Shown piece after piece: positions 1 to 12,900 of a DNA stretch of 64,000 bases. The notes beneath the pieces are model-generated. The model made no database searches, was not told the origin of the DNA, and saw nothing but the letters and a program-made list of their open reading frames with translations. Each line of letters begins with the position of its first letter. Within the stretch, counting starts at the first letter, position 1. The position numbers and the translations under genes were made by a program. Where the stretch lies: assembly GCA_013180625.2 (NCBI GenBank), contig SNVD02003180.1, positions 1 to 64,000 of the forward strand, read 5' to 3'. Origin of the DNA: Boswellia sacra. Lineage: Eukaryota > Streptophyta > Magnoliopsida > Sapindales > Burseraceae.

Positions 1-744
1 AGCCCTTCATATGTTTTTGTGAGTTGATTGTGCAAGATATTGTTATCCAATTCTCTAATTGAAGTTGCTTGTATTCTCCCAATTTAATGCTTATGATTGC
101 TTGCTGATTGTATTTGAGTGGCCAACTGAATATAATCTGGATATTGTCTATTGCTAGACTAGAAATCTTGATCCGTTATTGTCTTGAATTTCTAATCATT
201 AGTAGCAAAATTGTGATTAGAGATTACAATTGGAGAATATAACCTAAGTTAAATAATCCGAGCTTGTGTGTTTATTGCTTAGATCAACCTATCTTTCTTA
301 TCATAATGCATCCATTGAATTAAAATCAGAGAGCTTGTTCTAGTTTGTTTAATGGATAGAGATTAAATAAAGAGCTTGTTTTATTTAACAACAAAGTAAG
401 GAAAGATTGGGATAACAGAGCTTGTTGTTATCTACGGTTGATACCTTCAATGCTGTAATGGGATTACAATTCTATGTTAATTCACAAATTCATATCTTGT
501 GGCAGAGAAAGAACCCTTAACCAAGTGTCTCTCATTGATCTTTCATTCAAATTAACTTCTGTTTTGTTATTCTTAATTTGCAGTCTTATTTCATTTAGTT
601 AATCATTCAACAAAACCCCCCCTGTTTAGTTTATTGTTGCTGGAAAATAACAAATTCAATTAGAATCAATCCTCGTGGGAACGATATCTACTTATCACTT
701 TATTACTTGTGCGACTAGTATACTTGCTAGTTTTGAACGCATCA
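1..744 (+). mobile_element. 3' part of a Ty3/gypsy-type LTR (truncated by window start)
   Basis: The sequence up to ...GAACGCATCA matches, in reverse complement, the LTR end at 59473 onward. Shared landmarks are the GAGCTTGTT repeats, the Leu/Lys-poor AT-rich stretch, the CCCCCC tract and the motif CTCGTGGGAACGATATCTAC near the end. The CA terminus sits at 744. No tRNA primer-binding site follows, so this is the outer end of a 3' LTR or a solo LTR, with any internal region lying outside the window to the left. The family (Ty3/gypsy, Tat/Athila-like) is inferred from the right-hand copy, which is attached to a gag gene. Confidence 0.75.
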
Positions 745-1169
745 AGTACCAAAGGAGTTCCGCCTTGATTGAATCATTCAACCTTACCTCCAAGATCCCC
801 AACATGCCACACTTAGGAAACAAATGACCATGAATATTTGGGTTTTAGGTCACCTATAGCATTTTTCATATAGCCCACTAATACATGTTCTTTTGTATAT
901 ATTATAACGTTGTTAGGTTGTTTTGTATATAACCATATGATGTTTTTCACTGTCTTATAGTGCATATGTTATGATATGTGATGTTTTTCATTAAATGCAT
1001 GAGCAATGTCTAGGGATGGCAAAACTTAGGGCCGGGGTCGGCCCTCAATTTTTGAATCCAGCCCTAGGAAATTCCTCGAAATTTTTTTTCTTGGGGCCGG
1101 GTTTTCCAATAATCCGAGATTAAAACCCGGGTTGTACATATTTTTTTTAATTCTGAAACTTTTTAATAT

Positions 1170-1171
<2 letters not shown>

Positions 1172-1201
<30 letters not shown>
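1172..1201. repeat. (TA)n microsatellite
   Basis: Uninterrupted TA dinucleotide run of about 30 bases inside the hAT-like composite. Confidence 0.9.
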
Positions 1202-1203
<2 letters not shown>

Positions 1204-1225
1204 CAGTCATAAATTTAAGTAAAAA

Positions 1226-1500
1226 GGGATTGTGGCCCAGTGGTAGTGTGCTATGCATTTTGAAAATGTAGTAGGGGGCGAGTTCAAGCCTTGGCTGTAG
1301 CAATTCTTCATTTAATATTTCGAATTATGGCATGGACTAGGCTTAATTCTATATATTTTTTGGCAGTCATAAGTTCATGCAAAAAGGGATTGTAGCCCAG
1401 TGGTAGTGCTGCGTGCTATTTGAATATGCATAATGATGGGGCACGACCTTGGCTGGAGCAATGCTTCATTTAATTTTTCAAATTATAGCATGGACTGGGC
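1226..1500 (+). repeat. Two tRNA-SINE-like heads in tandem
   Basis: GGGATTGTGGCCCAGTGGTAG (near 1228) and GGGATTGTAGCCCAGTGGTAG (near 1386) look like tRNA-type box A (TRGCNNAGTNGG). The first is followed about 40 bases later by GAGTTCAAGCC, which resembles box B (GGTTCRANNCC). The spacing fits an internal RNA polymerase III promoter, as in plant tRNA-derived SINEs. The second copy has lost most of box B. Neither folds as a complete tRNA gene, so these are called SINE-derived repeats and not tRNA genes. Confidence 0.45.
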
Positions 1501-1960
1501 TGTCTTAAAAATTAAGAAAATAGGCTTAGATTCACATAAAGGGCTATAAGCAAGTATTACAACTTAAGGGGCATCTATTATATGTTAGATAATTTTAATT
1601 TTAATTTTATACCCCGGGGAATGCTTTATTTAATTTTTCAAATTATGGCATAGGTTGGGCTTGGGCTGTTGGGCTATTTTAAAAATTAAGAAAATAGGCT
1701 TAGATTCACGTAAAGGGCTATAAACAAATATTACAACTTAAGGGGCATCCATGTATGTTACATAATCTTAATCTTAATTTTATACCCCGGAATGCTTTAT
1801 TTAATTTTTCAAATTATGGCATGGGCTGGGCTTGGGTTGTTGGGCTATTTTAAAAATTAAAAAAATAGGTTTAGATTCATATAAGGGGCTATAAGCAAGT
1901 ATTACAATTTAAGGGGCATCCATATATGTTACATAATCTTAATTTAAATTTTATACCTTG
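1459..1960. repeat. Three-copy tandem repeat, 160-171 bp period
   Basis: The block starting AATGCTTTATTTAATTTTTC begins at about 1460, 1620 and 1791. Each copy goes on through GGGCTATTTTAAAAATTAA, AGATTCA, AAGGGGCATC and ATTTTATACC. Copies differ by scattered substitutions and short indels. The second and third copies are closer to each other than to the first. Confidence 0.85.
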
Positions 1961-2116
1961 GGTCCCCGGCCTCGGCACCCTCACCCTGGCCTTGGCCGGG
2001 TAGAAAAATTCCACTCGCCCCCGACCAATTTTCCCTATTTTCTGAGCAATTTCCCGACCCTTGACGTCCAAGTTTTTCGGGTCCCCGGCCCCGTTCGAGT
2101 CATTTTGCCACTCCTA

Positions 2117-2722
2117 GATGGATCCAGGATCTTTTCCCATCCTAGGAAACATTTAATAGGAGAACCTCGACTGTGCAACAAAATTTTATTAATAAAAAAT
2201 TTAAAATTTACACTTTGATTGGGGGAACATAACAAACCTTACCCCTCAATGTATATGTTATGCACAAAGACAAAAACCAAATTAAAACAACAACAGTACA
2301 CCTTGTTAAATAGATTAGTACCAAATAATAGTGTAACTTCCCAAAACAATGAATGAGCAACACCTATTAAAAAAATTAATTAAAGTAGTAGTAATGAATT
2401 AAAGTATAAGAATCATAAACCTTGCTTCTCCTATTTACACCCTTGTGGTGATATAAATTAATAGAATTCTATAGGAAACATTGCTGAAAACGTTGTTGCT
2501 TTTTAATCCTACATTTTTTTTTTTGTTTTAAAATATATATTTGTATAATTCATTAGTTTTTTGGTTTGGGTTTGTAACTTTGTGTAACTATAATTAATAA
2601 GGTTGGCCTATGACCTAAATTTGCATGCTTTGGTGGGTGCATGAAAACAAAGCAACCATTTATTCATTAAAGACTCTTTAGAGATTGATTATTGTTTGAA
2701 AAAATCAACATCGTCAACTAGA
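2117..2722. other. Non-coding interval, nothing recognised
   Basis: AT-rich sequence between the hAT-like composite and the CACTA element. No conserved ORF, RNA gene or repeat was recognised. Confidence 0.6.
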
Positions 2723-2850
2723 CACTACAAGAAGGCTGGCCTTATACTGTGCCCATTTGCGGCGGTTTTTAAAAACCGAAGTAAATGGCCCACACGCAGA
2801 GCTTTTTACGGCGGTTTTGAAATCGCCTTATAAGTGGCCGAAAAACCCCG
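2723..2850 (+). repeat. CACTA 5' terminus and subterminal repeats
   Basis: After the CACTACAA terminus come GGCGGTTTTTAAAAACCG and TTTTTACGGCGGTTTTGAAA, variants of the motif repeated many times at the other end. In En/Spm-type elements such subterminal repeats are bound by the TNPA-class protein. That role is inferred here from family knowledge. Confidence 0.75.
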
Positions 2851-5800
2851 AAATTAATTATACCCTAACAGCGGGAATTTTGCATCCATTTCTTTCAATC
2901 TCCCTCTCATCTCTCTCGCGTTTTCTCCTTGCCTAAACCTTGTCTTCCCTGCTTTGACCTCATTTCCTCTATCGTGCTTTCTTCCCTGGTTTGGAGTTGC
3001 CTTTCTCTGCCAAGCTTCTTGCCTGTTGTGGAGTTGCGTTCTCTCCGCCAAGTCGAGCATCAAGAGTAGGAGAGCGAGTCGACCAGCCAACTCTAACTCG
3101 ACCAACTCCTCTATTGAGAAAGGTGAGTGTTATAATGTCCCGGTGATGTTGCAGGGCGCCTGTAAGTAATTTTGTTGGGTGATCAAATTGTTATTACGAA
3201 ATTTTATTATTTATTCGATTCTGATTTTTAGAGAAAAAAACCGATGTCAGTGCCCTGGGTCTTCCACTCTTCGGTTTTTTTTCATCCTCAACTCCTCTTT
3301 TAGCCAACCCGTGTCTCCACCAGCCTCTCTCGACTCCCTAATCCTTTCTCCAAGTCAATGCCGTGTCTCCACTAGTTTGCTGTTTTTTCATCTGTATCCT
3401 TTATTTCTCTTTCTTCTCTCTCCTTTTCTCATGGCTTTCATGGCCACCTTTCCAGCCATTCTTTCATCTCCTGCTATTGAAGCATCTCTAGTCATTGTCG
3501 CGTCGCCAGTCGCTGCCACGTTCCGGCCTTTGTCTCGTCCCTAACTCCAGTTGTTGCTACATTTTCAATCACTATCGCATGTCGTTGCCACATCTCTGGT
3601 CACTGTTGTGTCCCTATCTCCGATCAATTTTTCATGTGGGTTTTAATTTATTCTTGGATTGATAAATATGTGGGGATGTGGGATTTTATGTGGGTAGAGT
3701 TAGTTTGGTGGATGGGTTTCAGTTTCAATTTTTGTATTGGATTGATTTTGTTAAAATTTGGGTATCTGTTACAAGAGCTACTTGTTAAAATTTGGTTATT
3801 AATGTTGATTTCGTAGGTTTGTACTATTTATTTTGTTGGTTTTCAATTTCAATTTTTGTATTGGATTGATTTTGTTAAAATTTGGGTATTTGTTGCAAGA
3901 GCTATTTGTTAAAATTTGGTTCTAGATGTTTTATATGTAATTTTTTCTCCATCAATTTTTTTTTAATATTTGTTAATGGCAATGGTAGCCATGGATGCTG
4001 GAGATTGGAGATAATGGCGGCGATTCAATCTTTTGATAAAAGTTAAGAGCCATTGTTAGTGCAATATAGGTTGGAATATATATGTATATATGCTTCTGAG
4101 AAGTTTGATAAGATTCTAGGCAAAATGGCTTGTTATAGTCAAGGAAATGAAAGAATTTACTTGTACTAGAGCCTGAAACGGTTCCTAGTAATCGTATATT
4201 TAAACAAATTTTAGCTTGTATAGATAACCTACTACTAAAAAACTGATATAATAGAACAAAGTAAAACTACAAAATACATGAAGGCATTGTTAGTTGTTTT
4301 TATAGCTATTATTGATCCTGTTAATGAATGGAATGGTTTTGACGAGTGTAGATTGCATTGCCAAATTGATTTCACTCTATTTTATTATTTTATTCTATGT
4401 ATAAAATGGATGCATGTCATTTGACTGTATTTGAATATCATAGAACCTAAACCTTTTCAACCGGTAGTAACAACCCACCCAAATTTATGGTCCTAAAGGT
4501 TAAATAAATGATTTTTTTTTAAATACGAGGTGTAATTATGAAAACCACAATTTTGGACTTACTTGTATTTGAATGGAACTAGAAGTTCTATTCATTGTCC
4601 ATTATGGTTTTAATTTTGAATTTAACTTTCTCAAATCATCCTCTAATTTTGTTTGTTAGGGGATATTGTTTGTAATGAAAAGCTATTGTTAAGGAAACTA
4701 ACAATGCTATAGCTTTTAAAGCTTTAGAAATATGATCCTCGGGAATTGATTATATAATGATCCATATATGATAATTATGGATTAGTTAGTTATGTTTGTT
4801 TTTAATGTTCCCCTACACTTTTATCTTGTCCAAAGCTCTTGAAGGGATCAGATTTTGTGGAATAATTTGGCTACTAGCATGGTTTCTCTTGATTTGATGT
4901 TTCTTGAAGACTAAGTTTGTATAGAGGCAATGAACTCTTTGTGGTTCTGGAATGCAGGATATGCTTGTCAATGTATGCTTTTCTTGATATTATTCTGTAA
5001 CTTTCGTTCGCGAAATAGAGATAAAATCAATAGTTGTGAAGATTTGATTCCCCAATTTACAGATGTCTATTTAGAGCTAAGAGCTTCCTTAATCACTCAG
5101 CCTCTCGAATGTTACGTTTCTTGTTCATTGATAGCTACTTAGGCAGGTGTTATCACCTAGGTCTTTTAGGTGCATGCAGATTCTGTTTATTGATCTATTT
5201 AGGTTTGCAAGAGTCTCATTGTCATTCCATCCATAACTACTTTCCTTGCCTATTGCCATTACCAAGTTTAGCTTTTCTTCTTATAAGCTCCTCAAAGCCC
5301 TTCGAGCTTTAGATTAGAAACCATTAATTACATAAGGATGATGAAATAGATATTATTACCTGATATGCGAGTTTTCACTTCTCTTAACCAAAAACACAGA
5401 ATTACCAAACTCCTTAGCCTGACAGACTTCCATATTAAAGGTTTTGTTAGTTTCAGTTGCTTATCAGTAAAGCAAGTTTCTTTTTTAATATCTGTTCTTA
5501 TAAGCATCATGTGTGCATGTGCATGTGCGTGTGTTTTCCCCAGTCCAGTAAATAGTTTTATCTTTTGCACTGAAAAGTTCTTCTGCTGCATTGTTTAGAT
5601 CATCAAAGTGATCTCATGCTGTGGTACTCTGTAATGGTGAAATGATTCTTGTTTGTAGATTTTACTTGCCTCTTCCCTACAGGCAAAGTCAGCTTCTTGT
5701 GGAAGCTATAATTTCTTATTACAATTTTACAACTATTTTTGAATGCTGTGAAATATAAGCAAAACAAAGATAGTATATAATCTTATAAATCTCTTATTTT

Positions 5801-8250
5801 AACGCAATATGAAGTATTTAATGGAATTTCCTCTTTTGTTTTAGATTACCATTGCGATAATGATAATAACTGTGACAATAGTGATGATAAAAATACCAGT
5901 ATTAAAATAAATGAAGCAAGAATTTTGCAAAAAATAGTTTTTTCTTTTTGTTTCACTCCCTGTTTGGCATGTTAGACTATGATAAATATTGTTGTTTCTT
6001 GAATCACAAGAATATAATAGCTTGTGTAACTTGCTTCCCACTTGCTTCGGTAAACTGTACAGTGAGTTTAAAACTTTGTACTATATTGTGCAGAGGGAAG
6101 CAACCTTGATTGGTGGACTTTTTCACCTGTTGGAGACAATGTGAAGGAAGGACTTGAAATCACATGCATTCGAGGTGACTGTTTACTACCTGAATATGTA
6201 ATTTAGTCAGTATGATTATTGCTGTATGATCAACTCCTAGTTTATATATCAAGTTTCAAGTTCAATAAATTACTGAAAAAGACTATTATCAACAATAGAT
6301 TCAAGGATTTTTCTTTTCAACAATAGATACTAAGCTTTTTAACTTATGCTTTGTTTTAAGCCTTCAATTAATTCTAAATTATGCTTTGATGTGCTAGAAT
6401 ATCTACTACTGCCATTGTTGAAGCTATAGAAATTGTCTGAGAACCTATAGACAATAAATTTGCTGTCCTTATTGAAGCTACCATTGTTCTCAGTTTCTTC
6501 ACTGGTGTGCTTTGCTTCTTGGAGCTTCCCTATCCTTCTGGTAGGTTTCCATCTTATCTGCATTGTGTTATTTGATAGGTTTGAATAAAGAAATTAATGA
6601 TATATAACTGAAGTTGAATGAATAACTGTTAGGTTCACATATATGAACCTTGTTATATGAATGGTGTCAGGTAAGAATGGCTCAAGTTGCTTCTATTTTG
6701 TGATAACTGAAGTTGGAAGTTGGATTTCGTTTTTATTTTATATTGTTTTATTAGCTATGAAATTGTTGTGATAGAAGTTGTGTAATTCGGTTTTGGATGT
6801 TAATGCTCTTACATATATTAACTAGTTGTATATATTAGTTGTGAAATTTAGATATTTGTTCTGTTTGTTGTGAGAATCTGGTTTTTAATCTTGGGTTTCT
6901 GATCTTTAATTTGTTTTAACTTTATGTTTTTGAATGGCTTTGATGACTACAATGTGGAGGAGCATCAGGTGGCGTCTTTGTGAAGTCAGAATGCAAATGA
7001 ATTCATATGGTGGTGGTGTTGTCAGCTTTGAATTACAGTTGTCTAGAAAATATAGTTGTGTTGATTTAAAATCTTTTCTTTTTCAGAATTCCTTTTGGTT
7101 CAGGGTAGCCTTGTTATGTTTTCCTTGCTGCATATACTCTGGACTTGATACTCTGCATATACTCTGAAAGCCATGAACAACAATCATCAGAATATACATA
7201 TTAGCTTACCTCCTTCAATGAAAGTTTGCTCGTCATATTTTTTGTCAAAAGTAGGTAATGATAGTATGAAATTATGTTGCACAAAGAAATAGATCTCATG
7301 ATCCATTTAATAATAAATTATGTAAATCTACCCAAAAGAGATGCATTGGTTCCTGGTAGTCAAATAAGAAAAACTGCATAATTTGATTTCATAGAGTATA
7401 GGCCTTGCTTTTCCTGATACATTTACAGTGAGGGATGAATCTACCACTGTTACTTAATGCATAAAACTATATTGCATGTGCTTATGATCTCTAACACCTG
7501 TGGCTGCTACAGCACTTGCAGCTGTTTAGTCTTTGTGCGCCTGCTGTAGCACTTGTGTCTGTAACTCTAAGAATTTATATACTATGTTAAGATTGTTATT
7601 TATTTTAATTACATTCTGGTTACTTTTCTAATTGTACATATATGTAAATGTCCTATCAGATTTATATTTTGGTTTCCTATTGAAGTTTTTTTGCCTTTTC
7701 TAATGGGCTTTCTCGCCCTAATTCCTCTGCTTTTCTCCCCTTTCTATCTGGTTTTTTCCTCCCGGATTCTCTAACTGTGGATCCTACTTGTTCAACATCA
7801 TTATGTTTGTCTTCATTGATTGAATATATTGATAACTTACCTACTCTGTATGAACTGAAGAAGATGTTGAAATGAAGCTTGGTTTGTGGCACTTGAGTTT
7901 TGACCCTTCATCAAGGGCAGATAGCTAAAGATGAAGATTCTATTTGAATTCTACTAGCATAAAATCTGACCACTTCAGAATTATTTGACCAATATCTGAT
8001 GATGTATTAGTAATGTTGAAAATCAAACAAATAATGAAATATGAGTTCTATGCAACATCATTTAGTAATATGCAATATGTGATATTTAGATTTTAAGATT
8101 TTGTAGTTTATTCTGCAGTTGTTGCAAGTATATGCATAAAAAAAAAGGTCTGTTGGTTTTACCCAGTGTTCACTGCATTTATATACTGCAACTGTTATTA
8201 ATTGAAGAAGCTGCTTTACTTATTATTCTCTAGTCCTTAATAATTTTTTG
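2851..8250 (+). other. CACTA 5' internal region without recognisable coding sequence
   Basis: A CT-rich leader-like stretch (about 2880-3140) and AT-rich sequence follow the 5' end. Short open frames exist but are low complexity or match no family I know. A 124-bp direct duplication lies at 3723-3921 (unit containing TTGTATTGGATTGATTTTG). Some of this may be captured host sequence or introns of the transposase gene, but I cannot show it. Confidence 0.5.
3721..3922. repeat. Direct duplication, period about 124 bp
   Basis: The segment from TTTCAATTTTTGTATTGG to TTGTTAAAATTTGGTT occurs at 3723-3800 and again at 3847-3921, with only a few differences. Confidence 0.85.
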
Positions 8251-8295
8251 GATGCCAGAACATGTACCATTTTATTGTTTGTGTTTGTGTTTTGA

Positions 8296-9215
8296 TCCAA
8301 AATCAGCCCACTTTACCATGAACAAAACTGATCCAACCCACTTAACCAAAAACAAAATTAAACAAATCAGCCCACTTAACCATAACAAAGCCACCCACTT
8401 AACTAGAAACAAAAATAACCATACCAACCCACTTTACCATGAACGAAACAATCAAACTCACTTAGTAAAAAACTAAATTGACCATACCAGCCGATTTTAT
8501 CATGAACAAAACCAATCCAACTCAGTTAATCATGAAGAAAACAAAACTAGCCCACTTAACCAAAAACAAACTTAACCATACTAGCCCCACTTTAACAGGA
8601 AGAAAACAAAGCTCACTTAGCAAAGTAGCCTACCAACCAAAAAAATTGAACCATACACTAAAACTGCTCCAGCCTATTGAACCAAAATTAAAACCAAGCA
8701 GCCCATTAGGCCTGCTTATAAGAAAAATAAGGATATAATTAAATTTCAAAACTTTATCCTTTTTCAGAATTTAACTTTCTGAGTATTGTCTCTTTGATTT
8801 AACTTTAACAGTTAATAATCCTTACATTAAAGTAAATGTCAACCAACCCAACCAGCTCACACTCAGCCCAAAGAAGACAAAGCAGCCCACTTAAACAAAC
8901 CCAACATCAGCTCACTAAACCCAAAAAAAAAAAAAAAAACGAAGCCACAACACCTACATTAACAAAACTAGCCCACACCAAGCAAAGGGAAAAAGAAAAA
9001 GAACTAGCCCATTAAACAAAGAAGTACCAAACTAGCCCACACTAAGAAAAGAAGTTAAAGCAAACCAGCCCACTAATGCCCAAAAAAAAAAGAGAACTAG
9101 CCCACTAAACAAAGAAGTACCAAACCAGCTCACTATAAGAAAAATAAATTGTAGCAAACCAGCCCATTTAACCCTAAGAACAAAAAAAAGAACCAGTCCA
9201 CTAAATGAAGATATA
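8296..9215 (+). repeat. Diffuse AGCCCACTTAACCA repeat array inside the CACTA element
   Basis: About 20 copies of AGCCCACTTAACC or shortened forms (AGCCCACT, AGCCCATT, AACTCACTTA) are spaced by A-rich linkers such as AAAAACAAA. The region has a strong strand bias (A+C on the plus strand) and almost no G apart from the motif. Two adjacent open frames (8252-8476, 8478-8738) consist only of translated repeats and are not genes. The array lies directly upstream of the transposase gene and may be regulatory or structural. Confidence 0.8.
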
Positions 9216-9970
9216 AACGAACCTGAGGAATTCTAAACTAATGGATTTTTCCTTATTTGAAATTAATCTGTTTCCTTGTATATGAATTATAAACCACTAG
9301 AGCCAAAAGAAGAAGGTTTACATCGGTTGTTTCGTTAAGATGTATGGAAACTGCTTCTATGCTTTGTTATAAATATTATGTTTTCATGAGTTTTTTGAAA
9401 AGTTTATTAACATGACTTATAATTGTTATATTCAATTGTTATTTACACACATAAGCTTAGACCCCGTTCAAGAATTATTATTTGACATATATCTTTTTTT
9501 CATTTTCATCGATAGATGACAATGAAGAGTGTATATCTAGTAATGATTCTTGAATTGTCCGAACTTGGACAGTTTAAGAATGCATAAGTTTTTATTATAA
9601 ATTTGTACGTAATGTTTTGTTCCATCTTAACGAAAAATTTGGTTACATTTTCCCCATGTTCTCTAAGTACATAATAGATGATTGTTTGTTTTGTGTTAAT
9701 TTTTGAACTTCGAAATGACACATACATTCAATCAACTATATATGTGTGTACTTAGAGAACTATGGGGAGATTCTGCCGAATTTTACATTAAGAAGGAGCA
9801 ACACATAACTACTAATTTATAGTCCAAACTTATTCATTCTTGAATGGGATAGGACCACCAACCTTTTAGATAAATGATTACAATTAGGTTTCATATTACA
9901 TTGACTCAGTTGTGCATTAATAAATTTATATTGATATGAATTGTATTTATTACTTTTAAGGGAAATTTTC

Positions 9971-12900
9971 ATGGATAAGAGTTGGATTGACTGACCAAAT
10001 CGATGCTGTCGAGATATTTCACTAGGGTGGAGGGATTTCTAAACTTTGCCTTTGGTAATTTGGTGAATGACACAATAATATTATGTCCATGTAAGAAATG
10101 TCACAATCGATATCTTATGGATATATACACGGCAAGGGAGCATTTAATATGTAATGTGTTTTTGAGAACGTACAAAAGGTGAACCTTACATGGGGAACAA
10201 TATACACCTATAGAGTCTGACCAACCTAACGAATAATTTGTGGTTGGTGATGAATCTATAGGGGGTGATGATATGGTTGGAATGATACATGAGGCCATGG
10301 GGATTCTGAATAATGCCTTCGGTGAAGGTAGTAGTTGTCCATTAGATAGTGAAACCGAAACATATTTAACGCTACTTGAGCAGGCAGAGTGTCCCTTGTA
10401 TCCGGGTTGTGAAAATTTTACCACCCTTTCATTTACTGTTCAACTTTTGCAACTTAAGATGTTGCACGGATGGACTAACAAATCAGTGACAAAGTTACTA
10501 AAACTTTTGAAGAAGGCCTTTCCTGACCAAGTAAAAAATTTCTTCTTTATATTATGAAGCACAAAAGATAACTACTGACTTGGGGTTTACATACAAGACC
10601 TGGGATGCTTGTCCTAACAATTGTGTGTTGTTCAGAGGCGAGTTTGCAAATTTGGATAGATGTTGCATATGCCAAATGTCTCGCTATAAAAACTTGGATG
10701 AGTTGAATGATGCATCAAGTTCGCATAGGAAGATAGCTGCAAAGTAAGTTAGATAATTTCCATTAAGTTCTAGGTTAAAAAGATTATTCATGTCCTCAAA
10801 AACTGCTTCTCTTATGCGATGGCATGCAGAAGATCGCATTAAAGACGGTGTTCTTAGGCATCCAATTGATAGTCTTTGTTGGAGAACTTTTGATGAAAGA
10901 AATCCAGATTTTGCTGCTGATTGTCGTAACATTAGACTTGGCTTAGCAGCTGATGGATTTAATCCTTTTAGGACTATGTCTATAGCATATAGTACATGGC
11001 CTATTGTGTTAATACCGTACAACTTGCCTCCTTGGTTATGTATGAAAGAAAGTTTTTTCATATTGTCTATACTCATTGATGGCCCTAAAGGTCCTGGGAA
11101 TAAAATTGACGTCTCTATGCAACCATTGATTGAGGAATTGAAAGAATTATGGAGTGAAGGCGTACTAACCTATGATGTATCATGTCAACAAATGTTCAAG
11201 CTACATGCATCATTGTTGTGGACCATCAATGACTTTCCGGCATATGCGAATCTATTGGGCTGGAGTACAAAAGGGGAGAAAGCATGTCCTTGTTGTTTAG
11301 GAAATACGATTTCCAAATGGTTATCTCATAGTAGGAAATTTTGTTATATGGGTCATTGGCGATATTTACCTACTACCCATAGATTTCGAAAGGATAGGAT
11401 TTCCTTCAATGGTAGAGCCGATATGGGACCTGCTCCATCTCAGTTATCTGGTTTTGATAAAAATAACAAGTACAAGATACACTAACTGAATATAAGATAG
11501 AAGATCTTCAACGGAGAATGAATGATCCCCAAAATCAGCCAAACATTTGGAAGAAGAAAAATATTTTCTTTGAACTACTATATTGGAAGCATAACTTGAT
11601 TATACATAATCTTGATGTCATGCATATTGAGAAGAATGTCTGTGACAATATACTATGGACATTGTTGGGAGATCCTAGGAAATCAAAAGATAATTTGAAG
11701 GCTCGCTACGATTTGAAGGATATGAAAATTAGAAAAGCATTGCATCCTCAAGAACGGGGGGCTAACAAATTATATTTACCTTCTGCATGCTTCTCAACGA
11801 CCAAAGAAAATAAAGACGTCTTTCTTAGGGGGTTGAAAAAAGTGAAGTTGCCAGATGGTTATGTATCAAATATCTCTCGTTGTGTTCACATGAAAGAGCG
11901 AAGCATTGCAGGTTTGAAAAGTCATGACAATAATATACTACTACAACAACTGCTTCCTCTTGCTGCTCGAAGAGCATTACCGAAAAATTTTGTTGCCACT
12001 TTGATTGAGTTGGCAAACTTTTTTAAGCAATAGTGCTCAAAAGTGAACACTGAAGAAGATTTAAATAATATTCAAGATAGAGTGGTGCTTACATTGTGTC
12101 ATCTTGAGAAAATCTTCCCACCTTCATTCTTTGATATTATGGAGCATTTGCCTGTTCATCTTGCACAGGAGGCATTATTAGCGGGACCAGTTCAATTTAG
12201 ATGGATGTATCCAATTGAGAGGTACTATGAATTACCATGTTAATGTCTTTTAAATTTCATAAATTATATATGAATTGATTGGTATTTATAAATTTCATGG
12301 GTTCTCTAGGTATTTGCTAACTCTGAAGAGATATGTGCGTAATCGTGCACATCCTGAGGCTTCTATTGCTAAAGATACCTAATGGATGAGTGCACAAACT
12401 TTTGTTCAAGATATCTCGATGAAATGGAAACTAAACTCAATCGAGGACCTCAGAATAAGGATGGTACCTCTAATGAAGGATAGAATATCAAACTTGATCG
12501 TATCTCTTGGGTTCAAGCACATAGATATGTGCTAGTCAATACAACTTCTATTGATCCATTTCGAGAGTAAGATATGCGTAATTTTCCTTCGTTACCTCAG
12601 TTCTTTTTACTTTTATATCTTTTTTATATCTCCCAATGTCTTCTTACACAGAAAGCATCTCAATGAAATTCATAATGAAATGCCTCGTTCTTCTATTCAT
12701 GAAATTCAAAAAGAGCATTACAGAAAATTCCACAGATGGTTTTGAGATCATGTAAGTGCTAGAAATTTAGTTAATATTTTGTTGCTATAGGGATTTTTGT
12801 TGCTCACTATATGTATTTTCATAGGTTCACTCCTTACAAGAGACCTTAAATGTATCATTGTCTGAGGAAATCATCCATTTAGCTAATGGTCCTAAATGGG

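Larger units (their letters stand above)
1011..2116. mobile_element. Decayed hAT-like composite element
   Basis: The ends are imperfect inverted repeats: TAGGGATGGCAAAA at the left and, read on the minus strand, TAGGAGTGGCAAAA at the right, each followed by GC-rich GGCCGGGG runs. This is the usual end type of plant non-autonomous hAT elements. No 8-bp target duplication is visible (GCAATGTC versus GATGGATC), so the element may be recombined or its flanks mutated. No coding sequence is present. It contains two SINE-like heads, a TA microsatellite and a three-copy tandem repeat, listed separately. Confidence 0.5.

Noticed and set aside
1..744. 5' LTR of an element entering the window
   Set aside because: No primer-binding site or internal sequence follows 744; it behaves as the outer end of a 3' or solo LTR.
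1228..1300. Possible tRNA gene
   Set aside because: Box A and box B are tRNA-like but acceptor and anticodon stems do not form; better explained as a SINE head.
3179..3544. 121-aa open frame rich in Ser, Leu and Phe
   Set aside because: CT-rich low-complexity sequence in the CACTA leader, no family resemblance.
8252..8738. Two adjacent open frames rich in Asn, Lys and Thr
   Set aside because: They consist only of the AGCCCACTTAACCA repeat translated; no start context or conserved residues.
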